Below, piece by piece: positions 33,716 through 42,304 of a stretch of DNA of 64,000 nucleotides. Within the stretch, counting starts at the first letter, position 1; each line of letters begins with the position of its first letter. Source of the DNA: Microbispora hainanensis (GTDB taxonomy: Bacteria; Actinomycetota; Actinomycetes; Streptosporangiales; Streptosporangiaceae); contig NZ_VIRM01000012.1 in assembly GCF_006874475.1 (NCBI RefSeq), positions 107,287-171,286 on the forward strand. The letters are read 5' to 3'. Under the pieces are notes generated by a model. The model saw only the letters and a program-made list of their open reading frames with translations. It was not told where the DNA came from and made no database searches. A program made the position numbers and the translations under genes.

Positions 33716-35878
33716 TCAGGCGCCCAGCCGCTGCGCGGCGACGAGGCGGGCGTAGTGCCCGTCGCGGTCGAGCAGCTCGTCCCGGCCGCCGGCCTCCACG
33801 ATCCGGCCCCGGTCCAGCACGAGGATGAGGTCGGCGTCGCGCACGGTGCTCAGCCGGTGGGCGATGACGACGCGGGTGCCCGCGAAGCGGCGCAGGCTCT
33901 CCTCGATCGCGGCCTCGGTCGCGGTGTCGAGGTGGCTCGTGGCCTCGTCGAGCAGCAGCATCCTCGGCTCCGACAGCAGGGCGCGGGCGAGCGCGAGCCG
34001 CTGGCGCTGCCCGCCCGACAGCCCGCCGCCGTCGGTGAGCAGCGTGTGGTAGCCCATCGGCATGGCCGCGATCTCCTCGTGCAGGCGGGCCGCCCGGGCC
34101 GCCCGTTCCACCTGTTCCGGGGTGGCGGAGGGGACGTTGAGCGCGATGTTGTCGAAGATCGTGCCGTGGAAGAGGACGGGCTCCTGCGGCACCACGCCGA
34201 ACTGGCGGCGCAGGGCGCGGGGATCGAAGGCGGCGGCGGGCACGCCGTCGTAGCGGATCTCGCCCTCGCCGGGCGTGAGCAGCCCCAGGATCAGCCGGGC
34301 CAGGGTGGTCTTGCCGGAGCCCGAGGCGCCGACCAGCGCGACCTTCTGCCCGGCACGCACGGTGACCGTGACGTCCCGCACGATCCACGGGCTGTCGGGG
34401 CCATAGCGGAAGCCGACGCCGTCCAGCTCGATCCGTCCGCTGAGCGTACGGGTGACCGGGGCGGCGGGAACGGGCTCGGGCGCGGCGTGCCACACGTCGG
34501 CCAGGCGCTCCACGTGCGGCCGGACGACCTGTACGGCCTGCAGACCGGCGATCAGCGAGCTCAGCGGGGCGAGCGCGGCGCCGGCCAGGGCCTGCAGTGC
34601 GAGCATCCCGCCGAGCGTCAGCGTGCCGTCCGCCACCTGGCGGGCGCCCGTCCACACGAGGGTGAGCGGGGCGGCGAACTGCAGGGCCCCGAGCAGAGCC
34701 TCCTGGAGGGCCTGCGCCCGGCCGCTTCGCCCCGACCGCTCGGCGACGACGGCGACGGCGGTCGCCCATCGGTCCGCGATGCGCGGCTCGGAGCCGGAGG
34801 CCTTGACCGTCTCGATGCCGCGCAGGCCCTCGATCAGCCTGCTCTGCAGGTCGTTGCGGGCCTCCGTCTCGCGGTGGGCCAGGTCGCCGACGCGGCGGCG
34901 GGTGAGGAGCAGCAGGCCTGCCTGGGCGAGGGCGAACGCGACCAGGCAGCCGCCGATCAGCGGGCTGCGCACGCCGATCGCGATCACGTATCCCAGGGCC
35001 AGCGGGGCCTCCAGGAAGGCGAGCGTCACCTGGTTGGTGAGGACCTCGCGGATCAGGGAGGTCGCCAGCACGCGGTTGACCAGGTCGGCGGAGCCGCGCA
35101 GGGCGAAGAACCGGTAAGGCGCCGCGAGGAGCCGTTCGCCCGTGACGCGGACCAGCTCGCCGTCCGCGCTCGCCCTGAGCGCGACCATGGCGTATCCGCG
35201 CAGCGCCCGGACCAGTCCGTACGCGGCGACCAGGCCGAGCACCCCGAGGCCCGCGACGGCCAGCGGGTCGTGGTCGCCGGCCGGCAGCACCCGGTCGACG
35301 ACCAGCTCGGTCAGCGCCGGGAGGGCGAAGCCGAACGCCTGCATGACGACGCTGAGCGCCACCAGCAGCGCGAGCAGCCGACGGCGGCCGGCGAAGGCGA
35401 CGGCGGCCGGCCACCGCCACCAGCGGCCCCGCCGGGGGCGCGCGGTCCGCCGGAATCCGGGGCCCGGGGTGAAGACGAGCAGCATGCCGCTGTAGTCCCG
35501 GGCGAGGTCGGCGGCGGCGACGCGACGGCGGCCCGTCTCGGGATCGACGATCGTGATCCCGCCGCGCCCGTGACGCTCGACGACCACGTAGTGGTCGCCC
35601 TTCCAGTGCGCGATCGCCGGGAGCGGCGCGTGTGCCAGCCCCTCGGGAGGCAGGGAGAAGGCCCGCGCCTCCAGCCCTCGCCGCCTCGCCGCCCTGATCA
35701 GGGTGAGCGCCGAGGTGCCGTCACGGCCGGCGCCCAGCTCCTCGGCGAGCTCGCGCACCTCCACGTGGTGCCCGTACGCGCCGAGGACCATGGCGAGGCA
35801 GGCGGGGCCGCACTCGGTGGGGGTGCGCTGGTGGACGACCGGAACCCTGCTGAAAGCTGTGCCGCGATTGAGCCTCAT
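33716..35878 (-). CDS. C39-peptidase ABC exporter (bacteriocin type)
   Basis: This 720-residue exporter-protease cuts double-glycine leaders and exports the core. The N-terminal C39 domain has Gln17 and Cys23 (HQRTPTECGPACL), His96 (KGDHYVVV) and Asp112 (IVDPETG), so it looks catalytically complete. A six-helix membrane domain follows (about 160-430), then an ATPase with Walker A GASGSGKTT, signature LSGGQRQR and Walker B MLLLDEATSHLD. ATG 35878 is the only in-frame ATG near the family's start, with a weak ribosome site. Its substrates should be the two precursors encoded next. Confidence 0.92.
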   Translation of the reverse strand: MRLNRGTAFSRVPVVHQRTPTECGPACLAMVLGAYGHHVEVRELAEELGAGRDGTSALTLIRAARRRGLEARAFSLPPEGLAHAPLPAIAHWKGDHYVVVERHGRGGITIVDPETGRRRVAAADLARDYSGMLLVFTPGPGFRRTARPRRGRWWRWPAAVAFAGRRRLLALLVALSVVMQAFGFALPALTELVVDRVLPAGDHDPLAVAGLGVLGLVAAYGLVRALRGYAMVALRASADGELVRVTGERLLAAPYRFFALRGSADLVNRVLATSLIREVLTNQVTLAFLEAPLALGYVIAIGVRSPLIGGCLVAFALAQAGLLLLTRRRVGDLAHRETEARNDLQSRLIEGLRGIETVKASGSEPRIADRWATAVAVVAERSGRSGRAQALQEALLGALQFAAPLTLVWTGARQVADGTLTLGGMLALQALAGAALAPLSSLIAGLQAVQVVRPHVERLADVWHAAPEPVPAAPVTRTLSGRIELDGVGFRYGPDSPWIVRDVTVTVRAGQKVALVGASGSGKTTLARLILGLLTPGEGEIRYDGVPAAAFDPRALRRQFGVVPQEPVLFHGTIFDNIALNVPSATPEQVERAARAARLHEEIAAMPMGYHTLLTDGGGLSGGQRQRLALARALLSEPRMLLLDEATSHLDTATEAAIEESLRRFAGTRVVIAHRLSTVRDADLILVLDRGRIVEAGGRDELLDRDGHYARLVAAQRLGA

Positions 35879-35939
35879 GGTCCACGGAGTGTCGGCCAGG
35901 AGGCTTGTCCATCGCTTGTGACCGGCTTCAATCCCGCGG

Positions 35940-36001
35940 CCCTGAAAAAGCGGCCAAGCAACCCTGGAAAAGCGGCCGGGCGACCTTGGAAAAGGCGGCG
36001 G
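35940..36001 (-). promoter_or_regulatory. three 22-bp direct repeats upstream of the exporter gene
   Basis: Units at 35940-35961, 35962-35983 and 35984-36001 (the last partly inside the PuuD gene end) share CC(C/T)TGGAAAAGCGGCC-type sequence with 22-bp phasing, about 62 bases before ATG 35878. SARP proteins bind direct repeats spaced by one or two helical turns (11 or 22 bp). A SARP gene closes this locus, so these are candidate binding sites (inference). Confidence 0.5.
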
Positions 36002-36002
36002 C

Positions 36003-36692
36003 TCAGCGGCGGGCGGCGGCCACCAGGGCGTGGAACAGCGGGCCGTCCTCGTCGGCCTCCGGGTGCCACTGGACGGCCAGGGCGAACGCCGCGCCCGTGA
36101 CCTCGACGGCCTCGATCGTGCCGTCGTCCGAGCGGGCGGTGACCTCCAGCCCGTCCGCCAGGCGGTCGATCGCCTGGTGATGATAGTGGGCGGGCGTGAG
36201 CTCCTCGCCGTCGTAGATCTTGGCCAACCCCGGCGAGAGCCGTACGGGGAGGCGGCCGAACGTCCCGGGCGCGGGGGAGTGGGCGGTGTGGCCGACCACG
36301 CCGGGCAGGTGCTGGTGGAGGGTGCCGCCCAGCGCAACGTTGAGCACCTGCAGGCCCCGGCAGATGCCGAGGAACGGCAGGCCGGTGCGCAGCGCCGCCT
36401 CCATCAGCCCGAACTCCGCCTCGTCGCGGAACTCCCTGACATATCCGGTCTGTTCCGCGGGCGCCGCGCCGTAGCGGGCGGGGTCGATGTCGCCCCCGCC
36501 CGCGATGATCAGCCCGTCCAGCCGCTCCACCAGCGCGGCGGGCTCCCCGGCCGGCGGCAGGATGACCGGCTGGCCTCCCGCCCGCGCGATGTGGTCGACG
36601 TACATGTACGGCAGCAGCGCCGCCGGCATGTCCCAGACGGTGAACCTCGCCGGCTCGACGTAGCACGTCACGCCGATCACGGGACGGGCCAT
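36003..36692 (-). CDS. puuD: gamma-glutamyl-GABA hydrolase-like class I amidotransferase (PuuD type)
   Basis: This 229-residue glutamine-amidotransferase-fold hydrolase removes glutamate from gamma-glutamyl-GABA or related products in polyamine breakdown. The nucleophile Cys111 is in LGICRGLQVLN, and the His-Glu pair is in VQWHPEAD. MARPVIGVTCYVEPARF and GLIIAGGGDIDPARYG are typical of the PuuD branch. ATG 36692 has AAGGGGG 6 bases upstream. It is the last gene of a four-gene operon. Confidence 0.85.
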   Translation of the reverse strand: MARPVIGVTCYVEPARFTVWDMPAALLPYMYVDHIARAGGQPVILPPAGEPAALVERLDGLIIAGGGDIDPARYGAAPAEQTGYVREFRDEAEFGLMEAALRTGLPFLGICRGLQVLNVALGGTLHQHLPGVVGHTAHSPAPGTFGRLPVRLSPGLAKIYDGEELTPAHYHHQAIDRLADGLEVTARSDDGTIEAVEVTGAAFALAVQWHPEADEDGPLFHALVAAARR

Positions 36693-36703
36693 GGCATACC
36701 CCC

Positions 36704-37468
36704 TTACAGCGGAGTGACGTACGCGCCGGAGATGCCGCCGTCGACCAGGAACTCCGAGGCGGTGATGAACGACGCGTCGTCGGAGGCGAGGAACGCGACC
36801 GCCGCGGCGATCTCCTCGGCCCGGGCGAAACGGCCGATCGGCACGTGGACGAGACGGCGCTGGGCGCGCTCGGGGTCCTTGGCGAACAGCTCCCGCAGCA
36901 GCGGGGTGTCCACAGGTCCGGGGCACAGCGCGTTGACCCGGATGCCCTCGCGGGCGAACTGGACGCCCAGCTCGCGGCTCATCGCGAGCACGCCGCCCTT
37001 GGAGGCGGTGTAGGAGATCTGCGACGTGGCCGAGCCCATGACCGCGACGAACGACGCGGTGTTGACGATCGAGCCCTTGCCCTGCCGCCGCATGTACGGG
37101 ATCACGTGCTTGCAGCACAGGTAGACGCTGGTGAGATTGACCTCCTGCACCCGGCGCCAGGCGTCGAGGCCGGTCTCCAGGATGGAGTCGTCGTCCGGCG
37201 GCGAGATGCCCGCGTTGTTGAACGCGATGTCGACGCTGCCGAACTCCTCGAACGCGGTCCGGTACATCCGGGTCACGTCGTCCTCGTTCGCCACGTCGGC
37301 CTTGACGAACAGGCCGCCGACCTCCGCGGCCGCCTTCGCGCCGGCCTCCTCGTCGAGGTCGGCCACCACGACCTTGGCGCCCTCCTGGGCGAACCGGCGG
37401 GCCGTGGCCAGGCCGATGCCGCTGCCCGCGCCGGTGATGACGGCGACGCGGTCCTGCAAACGCTGCAT
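36704..37468 (-). CDS. short-chain dehydrogenase/reductase
   Basis: This 254-residue SDR has the NAD-binding loop VITGAGSGIGLATARRFAQEG, an NNAGIS motif, catalytic Ser in NTASFVAVMGS, and YTASKGG. Asp in VVADLDEEAG suggests NAD rather than NADP. It is 11 bases from puuD and 4 bases from the aldehyde dehydrogenase gene. In this operon it may oxidise a hydroxylated or aldehyde intermediate; the substrate is unknown. Confidence 0.88.
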   Translation of the reverse strand: MQRLQDRVAVITGAGSGIGLATARRFAQEGAKVVVADLDEEAGAKAAAEVGGLFVKADVANEDDVTRMYRTAFEEFGSVDIAFNNAGISPPDDDSILETGLDAWRRVQEVNLTSVYLCCKHVIPYMRRQGKGSIVNTASFVAVMGSATSQISYTASKGGVLAMSRELGVQFAREGIRVNALCPGPVDTPLLRELFAKDPERAQRRLVHVPIGRFARAEEIAAAVAFLASDDASFITASEFLVDGGISGAYVTPL

Positions 37469-37472
37469 TGAT

Positions 37473-38828
37473 CTACTCCGTCGAGATGAAGACGTTCTTG
37501 GTCTCGGTGAAGGCCGACAGGGCGTCCGGGCCGAGCTCCCGGCCGAGGCCCGACTGCTTGAAGCCGCCGAACGGGGTCCAGTAGCGGACGCTGGAGTGCG
37601 AGTTCACCGACAGGTTGCCCGCTTCGACGGCCCGCGCCACGCGCAGCGCCCGGCCGACGTCGCGGGTCCAGATCGACCCCGACAGGCCGTACGCCGTGTC
37701 GTTGGCGATCCGCACGGCGTCGGCCTCGTCCTCGAACGGCACGACCGACACCACGGGCCCGAAGATCTCCTCGGTGAACGCCCTGCGGAAGGACTCCGAG
37801 GACGACCCGGCAAGCACGGTCGGCGGGAACCAGAAGCCGGGGCCCGCCGGGCACGACCCGGCGGCGTACACGTCGGCCCGGGTGACGAACGACGCGACGC
37901 GCTCCCGGTGCTCGGCGCTGATCAGCGGGCCCATCTGGGTCGCCGGGTCGTTCGGGTCGCCGACCCGCACCGCGCGCACCGCCTCGGCGAGCCGTGCGAG
38001 GAAGTCGTCGTAGACGGAACGCTCCACCAGGATGCGCGAGCGGGCGCAGCAGTCCTGACCGGAGTTGTCGAAGACCGCCATCGGGGCGGACTCCGCCGCC
38101 CGGGCGAGGTCGGCGTCGGCGAAGACGATGTTGGCGCTCTTGCCGCCCAGCTCCAGCGTCACCCGCTTGACCTGCTCGGCGGCCTTGGCGCCGATCAGTT
38201 TGCCGACCTCCGTCGAGCCGGTGAACACGATCTTCCGGACGTCCGGGTGCTCGACGAGCCGGGCGCCGGCCACCTCACCCTCGCCGGGCACGACCTGCAG
38301 CACGTCCTCGGGCAGCCCGGCCTCCAGGGCGAGCTCGGCCAGCCGCAGCGCGGTCAGCGGCGTCCACTCGGCCGGCTTGACGATCACCGTGTTGCCGGCG
38401 GCCAGGGCCGGGGCGACTCCCCAGGTCATGATGACCATCGGGAAGTTCCACGGCACGATGACCCCGACCACGCCCAGCGGCTCGGCGAACGTGACGTCCA
38501 CCCCGCCCGGCACCGGGATCTGCTTGCCGTGATCGCGCTCGGGCGCGCCCGCGTAGAAGTTCAGCACGTCGCGGACGTTGCCCGCCTCCCAGCGGGCGTT
38601 GCCGATCGTGTGCCCGGCGTTGGCGATCTCCAGCCGCGCCAGCTCCTCCGCGTGGTCCTCCACGACCTGCGCGAAGCGGCGCAGCAGCCGGGCCCGCTCG
38701 CCCGGGGCGACCGCCCGCCACGCCGGGAAGGCCCGTACGGCCCGCTCGACCGCCCGGTCCACCTCGGCGGCGTCCGCCATCTCGACCTCGGCGACCACGT
38801 CTTCGGTCGCCGGATTGACTATCTTCAC
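37473..38828 (-). CDS. aldehyde dehydrogenase (PuuC-like role)
   Basis: This 451-residue NAD(P)-dependent enzyme has catalytic Cys in NSGQDCCARSRIL, Glu in LELGGKSANIV, VIVPWNFPM and GSTEVGK in the cofactor site, and EEIFGPVVSV. GTG 38828 overlaps the upstream stop (GTGA), and the sequence begins VKIVNPATEDVVAEV. It is about 30 residues shorter at the N-terminus than many ALDHs. It likely oxidises gamma-glutamyl-aminoaldehyde made from a glutamylated polyamine. Confidence 0.9.
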   Translation of the reverse strand: MKIVNPATEDVVAEVEMADAAEVDRAVERAVRAFPAWRAVAPGERARLLRRFAQVVEDHAEELARLEIANAGHTIGNARWEAGNVRDVLNFYAGAPERDHGKQIPVPGGVDVTFAEPLGVVGVIVPWNFPMVIMTWGVAPALAAGNTVIVKPAEWTPLTALRLAELALEAGLPEDVLQVVPGEGEVAGARLVEHPDVRKIVFTGSTEVGKLIGAKAAEQVKRVTLELGGKSANIVFADADLARAAESAPMAVFDNSGQDCCARSRILVERSVYDDFLARLAEAVRAVRVGDPNDPATQMGPLISAEHRERVASFVTRADVYAAGSCPAGPGFWFPPTVLAGSSSESFRRAFTEEIFGPVVSVVPFEDEADAVRIANDTAYGLSGSIWTRDVGRALRVARAVEAGNLSVNSHSSVRYWTPFGGFKQSGLGRELGPDALSAFTETKNVFISTE

Positions 38829-40171
38829 AGCCGTTCGAACCCCCGATAGAGCTCCCAGTCGGTGACCGCCGCGTCGAAGGCGGCCAGCTCGACCCGCGCG
38901 TTGTTGGCGTAGTGCGCGACCACGTCCTTGCCGAACGCCTCCTCGGCGGTCGGCGACCCCTCCCACAGCGCCAGGGCGTCGCGGAGCGTGGCGGGCACCC
39001 GCTCGGCCCCGGAATCGTACGCGTTGCCGGTGAACGGCTCCTCCAGCTCCAGCCCGTCGTCGATGCCGCACAGCCCCGCCGCGATCATGGCGGCGACCGC
39101 CAGGTAGGGATTCACGTCGCCGCCCGGCACCCGGTTCTCGATCCGCAGCGAGGGGCCGTGGCCGACCAGCCGCAGCGAGCAGGTGCGGTTGTCCACGCCC
39201 CACTTGACGGCCGTGGGCGCGAAGCTGCCGGGCACGAACCGCTTGTAGGAGTTGATGTTGGGCGCGTAGAGCAGGGTCAGCTCGCGCATCGCCGCGAGCT
39301 GACCGGCGATGAACCGCCGCCCGGTCTCCGACAGCCCGTACGGCTCGCCGCCCGCCATCACGGGGGTGCCGTCGGCGTCGCGCAGGGAGATGTGGATGTG
39401 GCAGGAGTTGCCCTCGCGCTGGTTCGGCTTGGCCATGAAGGTGATCGACCTGCCGTCCTGGGCGGCGATCTCCTTGGCGCCGTTCTTGTAGAACACGTGG
39501 TTGTCGCAGGTGGTCAGCGCGTCGGCGAACCGGAAGGCGATCTCGTGCTGGCCGAGGTTGCACTCGCCCTTGGCCGACTCGACGTACAGCCCGGCGCCCT
39601 CCATGCCGAGCCTGATCTTGCGCAGCAGCGGTTCGATGCGGGAGGTGCCGAGCAGCGAGTAGTCGACGTTGTAGAGGTTGGCCGGGGTCAGGTCGCGGTA
39701 GCCCCGCTGCCAGGCCTGCTCGTAGCTGTCGTCGTAGACGACGAACTCCAGCTCGGTGCCGACGTACGCGGTCCAGCCGCGTTCGGCGAGCCGGGCGAGC
39801 TGGCGGCGCAGGATCTGCCGGGGGGAGGCCACGACGTCGGCGCCGTCCTCCCACACCAGGTCGGCGAGCAGCAGCACGGTGCCCTCGTGCCAGGGCACGC
39901 GGCGCAGCGTCGACAGGTCGGGCCGCATGACGAAGTCGCCGTAGCCGCGCTCCCAGGACGACATCGCGTAGCCGTCCACGGTGTTCATGTCGACGTCCAC
40001 CGCGAGCAGGTAGTTGCAGCCCTCCGCGGCGTGGCTCAGCACCTCCTCCAGGAAGTACCGCGCCGAAAGCCGCTTGCCCTGCAGCCGCCCCTGCATGTCG
40101 GTGACCGCGAGCAGGACCGTGTCCACGCGGCCCGCTTCGACGTCATCGCGGAGTCGATCCACGCTGAGCAC
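38825..40171 (-). CDS. glutamine synthetase-like gamma-glutamylpolyamine ligase
   Basis: This 448-residue member of the glutamine synthetase family is unlike housekeeping GlnA. It has VGTELEFVVYDDSYEQAW, KGECNLGQHEIAFRFADA, GNSCHIHISL and NPYLAVAAMIAAGL. Such GlnA3/GlnA4/PuuA-like proteins glutamylate polyamines or amines. GTG 40171 has GGGAGG 4 bases upstream. The company of ALDH, SDR and PuuD supports amine catabolism over glutamine synthesis. It is first in the operon and divergent from a FadR-type regulator. Confidence 0.87.
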   Translation of the reverse strand: MLSVDRLRDDVEAGRVDTVLLAVTDMQGRLQGKRLSARYFLEEVLSHAAEGCNYLLAVDVDMNTVDGYAMSSWERGYGDFVMRPDLSTLRRVPWHEGTVLLLADLVWEDGADVVASPRQILRRQLARLAERGWTAYVGTELEFVVYDDSYEQAWQRGYRDLTPANLYNVDYSLLGTSRIEPLLRKIRLGMEGAGLYVESAKGECNLGQHEIAFRFADALTTCDNHVFYKNGAKEIAAQDGRSITFMAKPNQREGNSCHIHISLRDADGTPVMAGGEPYGLSETGRRFIAGQLAAMRELTLLYAPNINSYKRFVPGSFAPTAVKWGVDNRTCSLRLVGHGPSLRIENRVPGGDVNPYLAVAAMIAAGLCGIDDGLELEEPFTGNAYDSGAERVPATLRDALALWEGSPTAEEAFGKDVVAHYANNARVELAAFDAAVTDWELYRGFERL

Positions 40172-40189
40172 GGTGCCTCCCGTCCAAAA

Positions 40190-40257
40190 GTCTGGAATCA
40201 GACCATTGAGGGCATGCAAGCACCATGTTCCCCTCGTCGTCAACAATGCCCGAGGGG
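40190..40257. promoter_or_regulatory. two inverted repeats between the divergent ligase and fadR-type genes
   Basis: GTCTG 40190-40194 with CAGAC 40199-40203, and CCCCTCG 40230-40236 with CGAGGGG 40251-40257, occupy the 137-base gap. The first, read as TGGTC-n-GAC, resembles GntR/FadR-type operators. One or both may bind the regulator encoded at 40309. Confidence 0.45.
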
Positions 40258-40308
40258 ATTAACCTCGATCACAGGGACGGGGGACCCGCTGTGACGGGTG
40301 GAGGGACG

Positions 40309-41112
40309 ATGCGCATGGAGATCACCCCGGCGGAGGCGTCCGTCTCCCGTTCCCGGACCCCGGCCGAGCCCGCGTCCCGGGACGCGGTCGTGGGGATCAC
40401 CGGCGCGGTGTCGCTGCTGCGGCCCGTGCGGGCGGGCAACGCGTTCGAGGAGACCGTCGAGCGCCTGCTCCAGGCCATCAAGCTCGGCGTCGTCCCCTAT
40501 GGCGAGAAGCTCCCGGCGGAGCGCGAGCTGGCCTCCCGGCTCGGCATCAGCAGGGTCACGCTGCGCGAGGCGATCCGCGCGCTGCAGGAGGCCGGCTATC
40601 TCGACGTACGGCGTGGCCGGTATGGCGGGGCCTTCGTCGTCTACCAGCCGCCGAGCCCGCGCAAGGGCGACCTGCGCAGGGCCGTCACCCGCATGGGAGA
40701 GGACGACCTCGAAGACGCCCTGACGTTCCGGTTGGCCGTCGAGTGCGGCGCGGCCCGGGTGCTCGCGACCGCCGAGCTGTCCCCCGGGCAGCGGGAGACG
40801 CTCGCCGCCCGGCTGGCCGGGGTGAACGACGCGGCGCCGGCCGACTATCGCAGGATGGACATCGCGTTCCACCTGGCGATCGCGGAGCTGAGCGGCTCGC
40901 CGCTGCTGGCCGCCGCGTGCGCCGACGCCCGGCTGCGGGTCACCGACCTGCTCAACGCGATCCCCGTGCTGCGGCCCAACATCGAGCACGCCGCGGTGCA
41001 GCACGCCGCCATCGCCGCCGCGATCCTGGACGGCGACCCCGAGGCGGCCGAACGGGCGGTGGCCGAGCACCTGGAGGGCACGGCGGCCCTGCTGCGCGGC
41101 TTTCTCGCCTGA
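40309..41112 (+). CDS. FadR-type GntR family regulator
   Basis: This 267-residue regulator has a winged helix (LPAERELASRLGISRVTLRE, AIRALQEAGYLDVRRGRYGG) and an all-helical FCD ligand domain with metal/ligand residues in DIAFHLAIAELSGS and AAVQHAAIAAAILDGD. ATG 40309 has GGAGGG directly upstream; 40315 is an alternative. It is divergent from the polyamine-type operon and probably represses it. Confidence 0.9.
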   Translation: MRMEITPAEASVSRSRTPAEPASRDAVVGITGAVSLLRPVRAGNAFEETVERLLQAIKLGVVPYGEKLPAERELASRLGISRVTLREAIRALQEAGYLDVRRGRYGGAFVVYQPPSPRKGDLRRAVTRMGEDDLEDALTFRLAVECGAARVLATAELSPGQRETLAARLAGVNDAAPADYRRMDIAFHLAIAELSGSPLLAAACADARLRVTDLLNAIPVLRPNIEHAAVQHAAIAAAILDGDPEAAERAVAEHLEGTAALLRGFLA

Positions 41113-41156
41113 CCACTTCCTCCGCGCCGTACCATCGGAGGCCGGGGGATCGCTTG

Positions 41157-42014
41157 ATGTCCAGCTGGTTTCACGAACGCATTATCGAGGCGCACCGCCT
41201 GCCGCTGTTCTGCTTCTTCGTCGCGCTGATCACGGCGTTCGTCTTCACGCGGGTGAACGTACGGCTGATCAGGGCACGGGTGCGGTGGCTCGGCAACGTC
41301 AGCGTGGGCGAGATGCACATCCACCACGTGGTGTTCGGCGTGGTGCTCACGCTGCTCGGCGGGGTGGCCGGGCTGGTCCTGTCGGACGTGTCCACGGGGT
41401 GGTACTCGTTCTCCGCGGCCGTGTTCGGCGTGGGCGCCGCCCTCGTGCTCGACGAGTTCGCGCTGATCCTGCACCTGCGCGACGTCTACTGGCAGGAGGA
41501 GGGCCGCACCTCCGTCGACGCGGTCTTCGTGGCGATCGCCGCCACCGGCCTGCTGCTGCTCGGGCTGCGCCCGCTCGCCTGGAACGGCGCGGACGGCGGC
41601 CACTGGACGGCTCTCGTCTTCCTCTTCGTCAACCTCGTCTTCGCCGTGATCACCCTGCTCAAGGGGAAGATCTGGAGCGGCCTGCTGGGCCTGTTCGTGC
41701 CGCCGCTGCTGTACGTGGGGGCGGTGCGGGTGGCCCGTCCCGGCTCGCCCTGGGCCCGCTGGTGCTACTCGGACCGGGCCCGGAGGCCCCGGCCGCGCCT
41801 GATGGCCAAGGCGGTCCACCGGGAGGATCGCTGGCGCCGCCCGGTCATCCGGGCGAAGATCGCGGTGCAGGAGTTCGTCTCCGGCCGCCACGACCTGCCC
41901 GCGCCCGCGCTGCCCGACCGGCACCTCCGGCGGCGGGTCGTGTCCCCCCGTCCCCGTCAGGGGGCGGAGCACCCCGGGCGTCCCTGGCGGTCGGGCCGGC
42001 CGCGCGCCCACTGA
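41157..42014 (+). CDS. conserved polytopic membrane protein of unknown function
   Basis: This 285-residue protein has about five membrane helices and a histidine-rich motif at the end of the first loop (VGEMHIHHVVFGVVLTLLGG), followed by VLDEFALILHLRDVYWQEEG. These His and acidic residues near membrane borders could bind a metal, but no family function is known to me. The C-terminus is basic and cytoplasmic. It is 44 bases after the regulator gene. Confidence 0.65.
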   Translation: MSSWFHERIIEAHRLPLFCFFVALITAFVFTRVNVRLIRARVRWLGNVSVGEMHIHHVVFGVVLTLLGGVAGLVLSDVSTGWYSFSAAVFGVGAALVLDEFALILHLRDVYWQEEGRTSVDAVFVAIAATGLLLLGLRPLAWNGADGGHWTALVFLFVNLVFAVITLLKGKIWSGLLGLFVPPLLYVGAVRVARPGSPWARWCYSDRARRPRPRLMAKAVHREDRWRRPVIRAKIAVQEFVSGRHDLPAPALPDRHLRRRVVSPRPRQGAEHPGRPWRSGRPRAH

Positions 42015-42109
42015 CGAACCGCCGATGCCGCTCACAGGAAGAGCATTTCGGCCGGTTCTGTGGGTATTTCACCCCAGGTAAGAACTGTTGGGGGGCGGGA
42101 GGGGCGGTA

Positions 42110-42304
42110 ATGGAGTCTCGCGAGCGGTTCGTGTTCCAGCGGATGGCGGCACAGCTCAAAAGGGAGGCGGCGCTGCTGACGGGGGATCGCCTCATGGCGG
42201 CGGAGGCACGCGCGGAGGAGGCCGAGGCCGACCTGTGCCTCACCTGGTACGCGATCATGGACACCACCCGGCACATCCGCCTGACCTATGGAGTGCCGGG
42301 ATGA
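42110..42304 (+). CDS. small hypothetical protein (64 aa)
   Basis: This 64-residue protein has a charged, helical middle (KREAALLTGDRLMAAEARAE). It has a good GGGAGGGG ribosome site 6 bases before ATG 42110. It is not recognised. Its stop overlaps the ATG of the AbiEii-like gene (ATGA), so the two are coupled and may act together. Confidence 0.55.
   Translation: MESRERFVFQRMAAQLKREAALLTGDRLMAAEARAEEAEADLCLTWYAIMDTTRHIRLTYGVPG

Noticed and set aside
36003..36692. PuuD-like hydrolase as a RiPP tailoring enzyme
   Set aside because: It is the last gene of the ligase-ALDH-SDR operon with overlaps and short gaps; the exporter gene starts after it with its own repeats.
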